Below are positions 8,431-17,162 of a stretch of 64,000 bases of DNA, in pieces; position 1 is the stretch's first letter, and every line of letters begins with the position of its first letter. The notes below the pieces were generated by a model that worked only from the letters and a program-made list of their open reading frames with translations, was not told the origin of the DNA and did no database searches. Both the position numbers and the translations under genes were made by a program. The stretch spans positions 124,001 to 188,000 of the forward strand of contig NZ_JABMIJ010000008.1 of assembly GCF_014885015.1 (NCBI RefSeq), in the 5' to 3' direction. Origin of the DNA: Spirabiliibacterium falconis (GTDB lineage Bacteria; Pseudomonadota; Gammaproteobacteria; Enterobacterales; Pasteurellaceae).

Positions 8431-9900
8431 ATGTTTGGATTACCAACATCAATAATTGGGCTTATTATTGCCGTTTTGGTTTTGCTCTTTTTAGTATTGC
8501 GAACACGTGTGCACGCCTTTATTGCGATGCTGATTGCATCAGCTATTGCAGGGCTGGTTGGTGGGCTTAATGCCACAGAGACACTCGCTGTTATCTCAAA
8601 AGGCTTTGGTGGCACTTTGGGTAGTATCGGGATTGTCATCGGTCTTGGCGTCATGATGGGCAGTATCTTAGAAGTCTCTGGTGCTGCGGAAAAAATGGCG
8701 TATAGCTTTATTAAATTCTTAGGCAAAAAGAAAGAAGAATGGGCTTTAGCCATCACGGGGTATATTGTAAGTATTCCAATCTTTGTGGATTCTGCCTTTA
8801 TTATTTTATATCCCGTTGCCAAAGCGCTTGCCAAAAATGGTAAACGTTCGCTATTAACGCTTAGTGTTGCTCTGGCTGGCGGATTGGTAGTAACACATCA
8901 TACTGTGCCTCCAACACCTGGACCTTTAGGTGTTGCAGGTATTTTTGGGGTTGATATTGGTGCTATGTTACTTTTAGGCATGGGGCTTGCTGTGCCAGCT
9001 GTGATTGGAATTGTACTTTATGCCCGTTGGCTGGATCAAAAATACCCTAACTTCAATCAGGAGGTTTTTACGCAAGAAGAATTGCGTGAAAAATATGATG
9101 CCTATATCCAAAGCAAAGAAAACAAGGATTTACCAAGTTTGGGCTTGTCTTTGCTACCCATTGTTTTACCTATCGCACTGATCTTTTTAAAAGCGCTTGT
9201 GGATTTATTTGGCAAGCAATTTGAAGGATTTAATGAATCCGTTTTTTATCAAGTTATTGCCTTTCTTGGAAGCCCAATCATCGCTTTAGCAATAAGTGTT
9301 TTGGTATCCGTCTATGCCTTATTACCACGTGTGGATAAGCACGATACGGCAATGTGCATGGAAGAAGGGGTAAAAACAGCGGGCATTATTCTCCTTGTCA
9401 CAGGAGCTGGTGGTGCACTGGGTGCCGTGTTGCGAGATAGCGGTGCAGGGCCAGAGTTGGCAGAACAAATCGCACATTTGCCAATCTCGCCCATCTTAAT
9501 TCCCTTTATCGTATCAACCCTTGTGCGGTTTATCCAAGGTTCGGGCACGGTTGCAATGATTACCGCAGCCTCCATTTCTGCCCCAATATTAATGCATATT
9601 CCTGGCATTAATATGCTACTTGCCGCACAAGCAGCCACGATGGGCTCGTTATTCTTTGGCTATTTTAACGATAGCTTATTCTGGGTCGTTAATCGCATGA
9701 TGGGCATCAAAGATGTTCAAAAACAAATGATTGTTTGGTCTATACCAACTACCATCGCTTGGGCAATTGGCGGCGTGGGCGTTATTTTGGCGAATTTATT
9801 ATTCGGACAAAATGGCTCACTGTTTGATTTGGTCTTCCCACTTGGCGTACTCGCCGTCATTCTTATCTATGTGAAATATCAAAATAAGAAATTGTCGTAG
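8431..9900 (+). CDS. GntP-family acid-sugar permease
   Basis: Inner-membrane permease of the gluconate:H+ symporter (GntP) family, 489 residues with about a dozen hydrophobic helices and a hydrophilic loop near residues 205-235. Signature stretches include 'TVPPTPGPLGVAGIFG' (~155-170) and 'RFIQGSGTVAMITAAS' (~365-380), both typical of GntP proteins. It is the last gene of the otn operon, 9 bases after denD with AGGAGG upstream, and is followed by a hairpin. The operon implies uptake of L-threonate and/or D-erythronate rather than gluconate; this is inferred. Confidence 0.9.
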   Translation: MFGLPTSIIGLIIAVLVLLFLVLRTRVHAFIAMLIASAIAGLVGGLNATETLAVISKGFGGTLGSIGIVIGLGVMMGSILEVSGAAEKMAYSFIKFLGKKKEEWALAITGYIVSIPIFVDSAFIILYPVAKALAKNGKRSLLTLSVALAGGLVVTHHTVPPTPGPLGVAGIFGVDIGAMLLLGMGLAVPAVIGIVLYARWLDQKYPNFNQEVFTQEELREKYDAYIQSKENKDLPSLGLSLLPIVLPIALIFLKALVDLFGKQFEGFNESVFYQVIAFLGSPIIALAISVLVSVYALLPRVDKHDTAMCMEEGVKTAGIILLVTGAGGALGAVLRDSGAGPELAEQIAHLPISPILIPFIVSTLVRFIQGSGTVAMITAASISAPILMHIPGINMLLAAQAATMGSLFFGYFNDSLFWVVNRMMGIKDVQKQMIVWSIPTTIAWAIGGVGVILANLLFGQNGSLFDLVFPLGVLAVILIYVKYQNKKLS

Positions 9901-9911
9901 AAAATAAGAAA

Positions 9912-9939
9912 AAACAGGGCGTATTAATATGCCCTGTTT
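9912..9939 (+). terminator. Terminator of the otn operon
   Basis: Perfect 9-bp stem AAACAGGGC / GCCCTGTTT with a 10-base AT-rich loop, 12 bases after the permease stop. Only a short T-run follows, so some read-through into the hydrolase gene is possible. Confidence 0.8.
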
Positions 9940-9956
9940 GACAAGGAGAGAATAAA

Positions 9957-11276
9957 ATGAAGTTTAAAAATAGATTACTGATATTTATCTTGGGATTATT
10001 CCTTAGTCACTTTTCGTCTGCAAATGATTTTCAATCGGATACGAATAGCATTAAATCTGTCTATCTTGTAACAAATCTTAAAGAAAATGGACAATTTATT
10101 GCGTCAATCTTATTAGAATATGAAGATACTTTATTGGTTAGCAAAGCACTTAACAAGCTCTATACAGTTTCTGTGACTTTAGAGGGTAAATCCTATGGAA
10201 ATAGGCACATAAAAAACACTTATACCACAAGCTCCATAGAAAACTTAAATACACACTCACCAGGAAAATATGTCGTCATTCAATTAAGTGAACAAGATAC
10301 AAATTCAGACTTATATAGTATTATTGAAAGTAACACTACGCCTATTACCGTCAAATCAAACGATGGTAGCAAACAAATTATACAGAAAAATAAAATTCCC
10401 CAATTCTACAATGCCGCATTAGAGTATCAAATCAGTCAAATTGGCAACAATAAACTACTCAATGGACAAGATGTGCTACCTTTCACTATAACAGTGAATG
10501 CAAATAAAAATAACATCATTAATCCATTAATTGATAATTTTCAAAAGGATAACATATCTATTTCTAAGAAAAATTATCTCAATTATAGACTATATGTGCC
10601 AAAGACAGATAAAAATAATCTTTATCCGCTTACTGTCTTTTTACATGGTTCTGGGCAAGTTGGGAAAGATAATCTAGCACAACTGTTATCAAGCCAAGGT
10701 GCGATAGCGACATTATCAAGTGAAGAAGGCTTTGTTATTGCACCTCAATATGAGAGTATATTTGATCCTTTTGATGTTGATAACGGCTTTCACTGGCAAA
10801 CAGAAAATCGACGAAAATTACTTAACATGATCATAGAGAAAACGCTCAAGCAATATCCCCAAATCGACAAAAAGCGTATTTATTTAATTGGATTATCTCG
10901 AGGTGCTGAAGGTGCATTATATCTGCTACTTGATAACCCAGATCTCTTTGCTGGTGCATTATTAATCAGTGGTCGAGAAGCCTATACAAAAGAACTTATG
11001 GATGGCAACGCTTCAGAACAAAATCTTGATAAAATCAAACATCTGCCGATTTGGTTCTTTCATAGCCGACAAGATAAAATTGCCCCTGTGCATGGAACAA
11101 TACGGAATGTAGAAATATTAAAAAAACTCGGTGCAGATAACATTAAATACACCGAATTTAATTTTAATCATACGCCCGATAATGGTTTTATCAGTAACAA
11201 TGCCCACAACGCATGGGAAGCTGTTTTTAACAGTAAAAGTGCGGTCGAATGGCTATTATCTCAACATAAACAATAG
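9957..11276 (+). CDS. Exported alpha/beta hydrolase (esterase/peptidase-like)
   Basis: Probable periplasmic or secreted serine hydrolase, 439 residues. Residues 1-22 form a signal peptide (basic start, hydrophobic LLIFILGLFLSHF, likely cleavage after SSA). About 200 residues with no recognised motif follow. The C-terminal half is an alpha/beta hydrolase: oxyanion region 'LTVFLHGSGQ' (~228), nucleophile elbow 'GLSRG' (~313), acid in 'FFHSRQDKIAPVHG' (~370) and a late His in 'NNAHNAWEA'. The layout resembles feruloyl-esterase-like or PHB-depolymerase-like proteins. Base composition is more AT-rich than the operon before it. It may receive read-through from the otn operon; a role in releasing acid sugars from esters is speculation. 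The substrate is unknown. Confidence 0.75.
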   Translation: MKFKNRLLIFILGLFLSHFSSANDFQSDTNSIKSVYLVTNLKENGQFIASILLEYEDTLLVSKALNKLYTVSVTLEGKSYGNRHIKNTYTTSSIENLNTHSPGKYVVIQLSEQDTNSDLYSIIESNTTPITVKSNDGSKQIIQKNKIPQFYNAALEYQISQIGNNKLLNGQDVLPFTITVNANKNNIINPLIDNFQKDNISISKKNYLNYRLYVPKTDKNNLYPLTVFLHGSGQVGKDNLAQLLSSQGAIATLSSEEGFVIAPQYESIFDPFDVDNGFHWQTENRRKLLNMIIEKTLKQYPQIDKKRIYLIGLSRGAEGALYLLLDNPDLFAGALLISGREAYTKELMDGNASEQNLDKIKHLPIWFFHSRQDKIAPVHGTIRNVEILKKLGADNIKYTEFNFNHTPDNGFISNNAHNAWEAVFNSKSAVEWLLSQHKQ

Positions 11277-11289
11277 CATCTCAGTCCCC

Positions 11290-11961
11290 TTACCCCATAC
11301 TCCATGCGACAATTTGGCTAATGTGGCTAAGGGGAAGTTGAGATTGTTGTTGCCATTCTAGGAACACGCTTTGAGCCTGGCTGATACTGCGTTTGGTGTA
11401 TAAGCCCCCGTCGATGAGGTTGTGATGACGTAAATAAGCCTCAATGTCATGGGTAAGAAAAAATGTATCTTTTCCCATCGCACGCAGAGCATAGGCTCCC
11501 GTATTGCCACCTAATCGGCTACCATTTTTTTTCAAATATGCCCAAAGTGCGGTGATATTCTGACAATCCCAATCAGCAATCATGTCACTAAAACCGCACT
11601 TTAGATTTTCATCAAAGATCATTTGCGCATTATGTTTAATGGTCATAACTTTGTATAAACAACGCACAATCCGTGGATCACGCGCTTTTTCTTCCCAAAG
11701 TTCATCGGGCATCATCAGCAATTTTTCAATATCAAATTGCCAAAAAACAGTTTCAAATCCCGTCCATTTGTTGTTGATCACTCGCCAAACCATACCGCAT
11801 TGAAACACTTTACGCGTGAACTCTGCCAGCCAACGATCACTTGGAATTTGACGCAGTTGTTCGGGCGTTTTTAATGAGCACAAACGCGCTTGCAAGGCTT
11901 GCTCACCATGTTGATATTTCACTGCACGCGCATAGATTTGAGAAAAGGGCTCGATAATCAT
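11290..11961 (-). CDS. DNA-3-methyladenine glycosylase I-like protein
   Basis: Helix-hairpin-helix protein of the Tag (adenine glycosylase) family, 223 residues. The match is clearest from 'CGMVWRVINNKWTGFETVF' (~55) through 'ARDPRIVRCLYKVMTIKHNAQMI' (~90-115) and 'GGNTGAYALRAMGKDTFFLT' (~150-170). It lacks the N-terminal zinc-binding Cys/His segment of E. coli Tag, and where Tag has its catalytic-pocket Glu38 this protein aligns a lysine, although the nearby Gln, Gly and Trp are kept. It therefore may have a different or altered activity. It overlaps glpR by 4 bases (ATGA) and should be translated from the same message. Confidence 0.7.
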   Translation of the reverse strand: MIIEPFSQIYARAVKYQHGEQALQARLCSLKTPEQLRQIPSDRWLAEFTRKVFQCGMVWRVINNKWTGFETVFWQFDIEKLLMMPDELWEEKARDPRIVRCLYKVMTIKHNAQMIFDENLKCGFSDMIADWDCQNITALWAYLKKNGSRLGGNTGAYALRAMGKDTFFLTHDIEAYLRHHNLIDGGLYTKRSISQAQSVFLEWQQQSQLPLSHISQIVAWSMG

Positions 11962-12734
11962 TCGGTTATGCTCTCAACGTCGCAAATTGTGATATTGCGC
12001 TGTTTGGTATACATTAATTGTGTAATATTTTCAGGTGGTTGGGTATCCGTTAAGAGCACATCTATATCCGTAATATCACCCAAACGCACAATTGCTTGAC
12101 GACTAAATTTAGAATGATCTGTAACTAGCAAACTTTGTCGGGCACTGCGCATTAATGCTTTTTTCACTTGCACTTCGTGGAAGTCATAATCAAGCAATGC
12201 ACCGTCTTCATCAATTGCGCTGATCCCCAAAATGGCGAAGTCAAGACGAAATTGTGAAATAAAATCCACCGTAGCTTCCCCAATAATGCCGCCATCTGCA
12301 CGCAAATTGCCACCTGCGACAATAATTTTAAAATCGGAATTTTGCATTAAAATATGGGCTGCATTGAGATTATTGGTGACAATTTGTAAATTGCTGTGAT
12401 TTAGCAAGGCATATGCCACTGCTTCGGGTGTTGTCCCAATATCAATGAATAAAGATGCGCCGTTGGGAATGAGCTTCGCAGTTTGCAGGGCAATAGCGCG
12501 TTTTTCTTGTGAGAAAAAACATTTACGCTCGCTATAATCGCTGTTTTCTGAAGTAGAAGGGGAAGCTGCACCGCCATGATGACGACGAATGAGATTTTTT
12601 TCTGCTAATTCATTTAAATCTCGTCGAATCGTCTGTGAAGTGACATGAAAAACGTTGACTAACTCTTCGGTGCTGATATAACCTCGTTGTTTGACAAGGT
12701 CAATAATTTTGCTATGACGGACAGACTGTTTCAT
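11958..12734 (-). CDS. glpR: Glycerol-3-phosphate regulon repressor
   Basis: DeoR-family repressor of 258 residues, sensing glycerol-3-phosphate and repressing glp genes. The winged helix-turn-helix is at residues ~6-55 (YISTEELVNVFHVTSQTIRRDLNEL). The effector domain follows with 'LFIDIGTTPEAVAYAL' (~95), 'IVTNNLNAA' and 'VTDHSKFSRQAIVRLG' (~205). It begins after a GGAGAG ribosome site, 89 bases downstream of glpC on the same strand. Candidate operators are visible upstream of glpA and glpT in this window. Confidence 0.93.
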   Translation of the reverse strand: MKQSVRHSKIIDLVKQRGYISTEELVNVFHVTSQTIRRDLNELAEKNLIRRHHGGAASPSTSENSDYSERKCFFSQEKRAIALQTAKLIPNGASLFIDIGTTPEAVAYALLNHSNLQIVTNNLNAAHILMQNSDFKIIVAGGNLRADGGIIGEATVDFISQFRLDFAILGISAIDEDGALLDYDFHEVQVKKALMRSARQSLLVTDHSKFSRQAIVRLGDITDIDVLLTDTQPPENITQLMYTKQRNITICDVESITE

Positions 12735-12822
12735 CTATTCTCTCCTCTACATGATTCTGTTTTATTTTACCTGAAAAAAACAGCGATGTACGCATTTTTG
12801 CGTGAAACAGTCTATCTCTGAA

Positions 12823-14082
12823 CTATTTTTGCAGTGCCATTGCTAAAAGTGTGATCGGATGCAAACATTGGCGTGATGTGGACATATCAATTTGCCACTT
12901 GCACGTTTCACAATCGGAAACAACATAGTCAAACCCGCCGTGATCAATTTGTTGGAACAAGGTATTACCAATGGCTTGTGCAGTATCATAATTTTCTTTT
13001 TTAAAGCCGTACGTCCCTGCAATTCCACAGCATTGCGAATTGAGCATCACAATTTCTAATTGTGGAATCCGTCGCAACACTTCAATGGTATAAGGCACCC
13101 AGCCACTTTTTTCCATATGGCAAGCCGTGTGATACGCGACACGCAATGGTAGCGGTTTTAGGGGTAACGTTTTGCCTTCATCAAGGAGTTGATATAAATA
13201 ACGCGTTACCAGATGTACATTTGACCGCACTTTGCTATTATCCAATCCAAGAATATGATGATATTCATCACGCAAGGTCAATGTGCAAGTAGACGATGTG
13301 CCCACAATCGTTAACTGATCGCCGCAGACCGCACTTTCAAGTTGCTGAATATTAAACTCACCTTGTTTTTTCGCACGCTCTGGAAAGCCATTCACCATCA
13401 ATGGCACACCACAGCATTTCTCTTTTTCAAGCAAAACTACGCCGATATTCATGGCATTAAACACCTCGATCAGCTCTTTACCCAGCTGTGGATTGTTATA
13501 ATTGACATAACACCCATGGTAATACCCGACTTTCTGCGAAAATTGCTGCTGCGCTTGTGCGACCTTTTTATACCATTGACGGAAGGTGCCAAATGAATAA
13601 CGTGGCAACGTCCGCTGCTTAGCAACGCCTAAAGTTTTATCCAACAAAAAGCGGGTGGCTTTTAGCCCTGTCATCGCATTCACCACGGGCGCAAATGGCG
13701 TGGATAAAGACCCCATAATATCTGTATTAGAAAGCACCGCATCGCGCAATTTTTTGATACGTGATTTGTCTTTTCCCTGCCCGTAACGATTACGCGCACG
13801 CACGATAATATCACCAATTTTCACATCTGACGGGCAGGCGACTTCACAGCGTTTGCAGTTGGTGCAATACTTCAGGGCTTCATCATAAAAGACCGCATTT
13901 TTTAGGCGCAATCGCTCGCCATCAGGCCCTGATTGTTTTGGTCCAGGATACAACGGATTTTGGCGTGAAACGGGGCAAACAGCAGTGCAGGCGGTGCATT
14001 TTATGCAACTTTCAAAACTGTTATCTTGATAGGCTTGCGTTTGAGTATGCTCTGCTTGACGAATGAGTTGTTGTAAGTCCAT
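12823..14082 (-). CDS. glpC: Anaerobic glycerol-3-phosphate dehydrogenase, subunit C
   Basis: Membrane-associated iron-sulphur subunit that passes electrons from GlpAB to the quinone pool. 419 residues from ATG 14082, which has AGGAGG upstream and lies one base past the glpB stop; the upstream in-frame start would overlap glpB. Two [4Fe-4S] motifs are at ~27 (CIKCTACTAVCP) and ~73 (CTNCKRCEVACP). Two cysteine-rich CCG domains follow, 'EKCCGVPLMVNG' (~220) and 'SQCCGIAGTYGF' (~350). Third gene of glpABC. Confidence 0.95.
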   Translation of the reverse strand: MDLQQLIRQAEHTQTQAYQDNSFESCIKCTACTAVCPVSRQNPLYPGPKQSGPDGERLRLKNAVFYDEALKYCTNCKRCEVACPSDVKIGDIIVRARNRYGQGKDKSRIKKLRDAVLSNTDIMGSLSTPFAPVVNAMTGLKATRFLLDKTLGVAKQRTLPRYSFGTFRQWYKKVAQAQQQFSQKVGYYHGCYVNYNNPQLGKELIEVFNAMNIGVVLLEKEKCCGVPLMVNGFPERAKKQGEFNIQQLESAVCGDQLTIVGTSSTCTLTLRDEYHHILGLDNSKVRSNVHLVTRYLYQLLDEGKTLPLKPLPLRVAYHTACHMEKSGWVPYTIEVLRRIPQLEIVMLNSQCCGIAGTYGFKKENYDTAQAIGNTLFQQIDHGGFDYVVSDCETCKWQIDMSTSRQCLHPITLLAMALQK

Positions 14083-14083
14083 A

Positions 14084-15358
14084 TTATCCCTCCTGCAAAA
14101 TATGCTCAGCGGCATTCAGCGCACTTACCACCGCCACGCCAGAACCACATCCAAGATGAATTGCGTCACTGCCCGCAACCACCGCACCGATAGCATAAAT
14201 AGTGTTGCAAACCGCACTTTGCTTAAAGACTTGACAGTGGGCGTTAATCTTCACACCATAGCGTTGATACGGCTGCGACGCACTGAAACGGTGATGCGTC
14301 CACTCAGTACGCACCGCACTTTTTTCTAGATCCAGCCCAAATACGGGCTCTACGATATGATCAAAATGGGCGACTAAGCCATTGCTAAAAAAACTGCCTG
14401 TTGCCAAAATATAATGGTCTGCCTTTATCAGCAATCCATCCGACAGTTGAGTTTTCAGCCCCTGCACCGCACCTTGTGCAAACTGTGCGGTTAACACTTT
14501 ATCGCCTTTCATCAAAATGCCGCCCAAGCGTTCAAAATGGGCTTGTAAAGTGCGGTTTTGCCGAATCCCAAGCAAAGACGGCGGCAGTGTTGGCAGTTCA
14601 TGTAATTGCAAACCACACGCTTGTGAAAGTTGATATAAAAATTGATCGTTATCAAGCCCAAAACACGCAGGCAAAAAGACATGATCGGCTCCTTTAGCGG
14701 CTTTGGTAATTTCAACCACGAGCTGATCAAAATTGAATTTGTGCTCTAGGGCTTGTGAAATGTTGACGCTGCGAAATTCTCGCGCATCACGACGCAGATG
14801 ATCCAACTCAGGAATGTGTAAATAGGCATAATCCACCGCCCACGCCCGAAATTGTGCCATACGCTTCATGTTTTCACAAAGCAAGTGCGGTTGAAAGTCA
14901 TTAAACCCTTCGATTCCCAGCACCACGACACGCTTTTTCGCTAACGCTTCATTATTTTGACTAAAGGTCGGCACACTACGCGGGCTAAGCCATGTTGGAC
15001 GCAATGCCCCAAGCGGCGTTAAGCGCAGATGGTTGTGCTCTGCCTGCCCATGCAAATTCAGTTTTAATGCGTCTTTCAAGGCAAGAAATTTACTGCGTGC
15101 CCGCATAACCGCACTTTCACCTATGATGCTATAAGGGTGATCAGGTTGCAGCTCACTTAGCTCGCGTAAACCTTGTGCAAAATCCAAAACGGGCTGACCA
15201 TTCGGCAGTTGATTGAGAAAATCAAACGATCCTGATGAAAAATCCAACGCACTTTGTCCTGTTGAAATAATCGCACAGCGTTGCTCTGCTTGTTGTAGCC
15301 GAATTCCACAAATTAATCCTGCCAGCCCACCGCCAATAATAACATTATCAAACTTCAT
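14084..15358 (-). CDS. glpB: Anaerobic glycerol-3-phosphate dehydrogenase, subunit B
   Basis: Flavoprotein subunit (FMN) of the anaerobic dehydrogenase, 424 residues from ATG 15358 (MKFDNVIIGGG). This start overlaps the end of glpA by 11 bases; a GTG or ATG ten codons earlier would be unusual. The dinucleotide fold 'VIIGGGLAGLICGIRLQQ' is at residues 5-22; 'ATGSFFSNGLVAHFD' (~320) and the C-terminal 'GAVVAGSDAIHLGCGSGVA' are typical of GlpB. Translational coupling to both glpA and glpC is likely. Confidence 0.95.
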   Translation of the reverse strand: MKFDNVIIGGGLAGLICGIRLQQAEQRCAIISTGQSALDFSSGSFDFLNQLPNGQPVLDFAQGLRELSELQPDHPYSIIGESAVMRARSKFLALKDALKLNLHGQAEHNHLRLTPLGALRPTWLSPRSVPTFSQNNEALAKKRVVVLGIEGFNDFQPHLLCENMKRMAQFRAWAVDYAYLHIPELDHLRRDAREFRSVNISQALEHKFNFDQLVVEITKAAKGADHVFLPACFGLDNDQFLYQLSQACGLQLHELPTLPPSLLGIRQNRTLQAHFERLGGILMKGDKVLTAQFAQGAVQGLKTQLSDGLLIKADHYILATGSFFSNGLVAHFDHIVEPVFGLDLEKSAVRTEWTHHRFSASQPYQRYGVKINAHCQVFKQSAVCNTIYAIGAVVAGSDAIHLGCGSGVAVVSALNAAEHILQEG

Positions 15359-17000
15359 TGCTATCTGTTCCTTGTTGTTGCTCGGCATTTAGGCTCGGAA
15401 TATCATTTAGCCCCATTAAGCCGTAATACACCCACGATGTAAAATCTGCCTCACGCAAGGCATCACCCCATGCAATAGGCTCAATCCCTCGCCAACGCTC
15501 TTCCATAAACGAAGCCAATTGCAATGTGGATTGCTCAGCACTGGCAACCTTAAAGCGCGCCATTAAACCTGCGGCGCGACACGCACATAGCTCGCCCTGG
15601 CACGTTCCCATTCCTACACGCGTGCGACGACGTAAATCCACTAAATTATTAACATTTAATTCATCTACTGCATAGCGCACTTCACCTGCACTAACCGCTT
15701 CACACTCACACACTAAACTGCCATCAAGCCGCTCTTGTTCAAGCAATTTTGCCGCACGTGATCCATGACGATAAACCGTAGAAAGGCGTAATGGCGTTGG
15801 CAGTGAAATCACTTTCTGGTGAGTATCGACCGCACTTTCATTCGATCCTGGCAACGGTTTATCTGCGGTTTCACATTGTACGGTTTTGTTCAGTTTTTTA
15901 CAGGCAAGATCGGTTGCCCATTCTGCCATTAAACGATAGGTAATCAGTTTTCCGCCCGTAATGGTTATAAATCCCTCTAAACCATCACGTTCTGCGTGGT
16001 CAAGCAACACAATCCCTCGGCTCACATTGCGTCCTGACGGGTCATCATCACTGGCAACCAATGGACGCACGCCTGCATAGGCTCGTAGCACACGGGTATG
16101 GCGTAAACTTGGCGCAAGTTTTTCACCTTCTCGGATTAATAGATCCACTTCCTCTGGCGTAACCACCATATTATCAATTTGATCATAAGGTATACGGCTC
16201 GATGTCGTGCCAATCACACAAATGGTATCGCCAGGCACTAAAATATCTGCATCGGCTGGCTTGCGACAACGGTTAATCACCATGTTATTCAAACGATGCC
16301 CCATGATCAGCAATGCGCCTTTAGCTGGGAACATTTTAATTTTTAAATCGGCATATTCGGCAATACCTTGCCCCCAAATTCCGCCAGCGTTAATCACCAC
16401 GGGGGCAAAAAATTCACGTTCAATTTTATTTTTATGGTCTATCGCACGCACCCCAATAATCCGATCCCCTTCACGAATCAGCGAGTGCACTTCAGTATAA
16501 GTAAAAATGTGCGCCCCATGCTCTTTGGCATCAAGCATATTCGCAGACGTTAAGCGGAACGGATCAATACTGCCATCTGGCACCACTACCGCACCGATTA
16601 AGTTAGGGTTAACCGATGGCTCCAGACGACGCGCCAACGCAGGGTCAATCGCAAGCGCATCAATGCCTGACTTTTGACAGGCTTCAATGAAAGGTTTTTG
16701 GAAAGCAAGGTCATCTTCAGGTAGCGTGATAAACAGCCCCTTAGAATCATCAATACAATGGCGAGCAATTCGTTTTAGAACATTATTTTCATCAATACAT
16801 TCTCGAGCAGACTCAGGATCATTAACCGCATAGCGCGCGCCACTGTGCAATAACCCATGATTGCGTCCCGTTGCACCTGTTGCAATATCTCGTCGCTCAA
16901 GCAAAACACAATCTAATCCACGTAAACTACAATCGCGGGCTATCCCTGCACCTGTTGCGCCTCCACCAATGATGATAACATCAGTTTGTGTCCGCAGCAT
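15348..17000 (-). CDS. glpA: Anaerobic glycerol-3-phosphate dehydrogenase, subunit A
   Basis: Catalytic FAD subunit that oxidises sn-glycerol-3-phosphate to dihydroxyacetone phosphate during anaerobic respiration; 550 residues. The FAD fold 'IIIGGGATGAGIARDCSLRG' is at ~9-28, with 'ATGATGRNHGLLHSGARY' at ~42-59. A C-terminal BFD-like [2Fe-2S] region (CECEAVSAGEV ... GTCQGELCACRA, ~430-475) distinguishes GlpA from aerobic GlpD. First gene of glpABC; the upstream region holds candidate GlpR and CRP sites. Menaquinol made with MenA (also here) can be reoxidised by the Nap system at the other end of the window. Confidence 0.96.
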   Translation of the reverse strand: MLRTQTDVIIIGGGATGAGIARDCSLRGLDCVLLERRDIATGATGRNHGLLHSGARYAVNDPESARECIDENNVLKRIARHCIDDSKGLFITLPEDDLAFQKPFIEACQKSGIDALAIDPALARRLEPSVNPNLIGAVVVPDGSIDPFRLTSANMLDAKEHGAHIFTYTEVHSLIREGDRIIGVRAIDHKNKIEREFFAPVVINAGGIWGQGIAEYADLKIKMFPAKGALLIMGHRLNNMVINRCRKPADADILVPGDTICVIGTTSSRIPYDQIDNMVVTPEEVDLLIREGEKLAPSLRHTRVLRAYAGVRPLVASDDDPSGRNVSRGIVLLDHAERDGLEGFITITGGKLITYRLMAEWATDLACKKLNKTVQCETADKPLPGSNESAVDTHQKVISLPTPLRLSTVYRHGSRAAKLLEQERLDGSLVCECEAVSAGEVRYAVDELNVNNLVDLRRRTRVGMGTCQGELCACRAAGLMARFKVASAEQSTLQLASFMEERWRGIEPIAWGDALREADFTSWVYYGLMGLNDIPSLNAEQQQGTDSNEV

Positions 17001-17013
17001 ACCGCCCCCTTAA

Positions 17014-17038
17014 ATGTTCGTTTTAGAAAATAATTATA
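17014..17038 (-). promoter_or_regulatory. Candidate GlpR operator and -10 box upstream of glpA
   Basis: ATGTTCGTTTTAGAAAAT (17014-17031) matches 13 of 18 positions of the E. coli GlpR operator ATGTTCGATAACGAACAT. On the minus strand a perfect -10 hexamer TATAAT lies at 17038-17033, placing the operator across the predicted transcription start of glpABC. The -35 is poor, as expected for an activated promoter. Confidence 0.5.
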
Positions 17039-17094
17039 TACATTGTAAGGGAATAGCATCATATTTGCACGAAAAAGCACATAAACAAACATTA

Positions 17095-17116
17095 AAATTA
17101 TACCTAGATCACATTT
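17095..17116 (-). promoter_or_regulatory. Candidate CRP site upstream of glpA
   Basis: The minus strand reads TGTGATCTAGGTATAA within a 22-base window matching about 18 positions of the CRP consensus; the left half (AAATGTGATCTA) is perfect. Its centre is about 80 bases upstream of the predicted glpA start. Confidence 0.5.
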
Positions 17117-17132
17117 TTATCATCGAACAAGC

Positions 17133-17155
17133 AAAGTGCGGTTTAACCGCACTTT
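17133..17155. terminator. Paired-USS hairpin terminator
   Basis: Inverted uptake signals AAAGTGCGGT and ACCGCACTTT separated by 3 bases, 8 bases downstream of the organophosphate antiporter gene (minus strand). It separates that unit from the glpA promoter. Confidence 0.75.
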
Positions 17156-17162
17156 AATGTCC

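Noticed and set aside
12843-13596. Open frames antisense to glpC and similar long antisense frames in glp, glg and nap genes
   Set aside because: They are shadows of strongly supported genes, without ribosome sites or recognisable domains.
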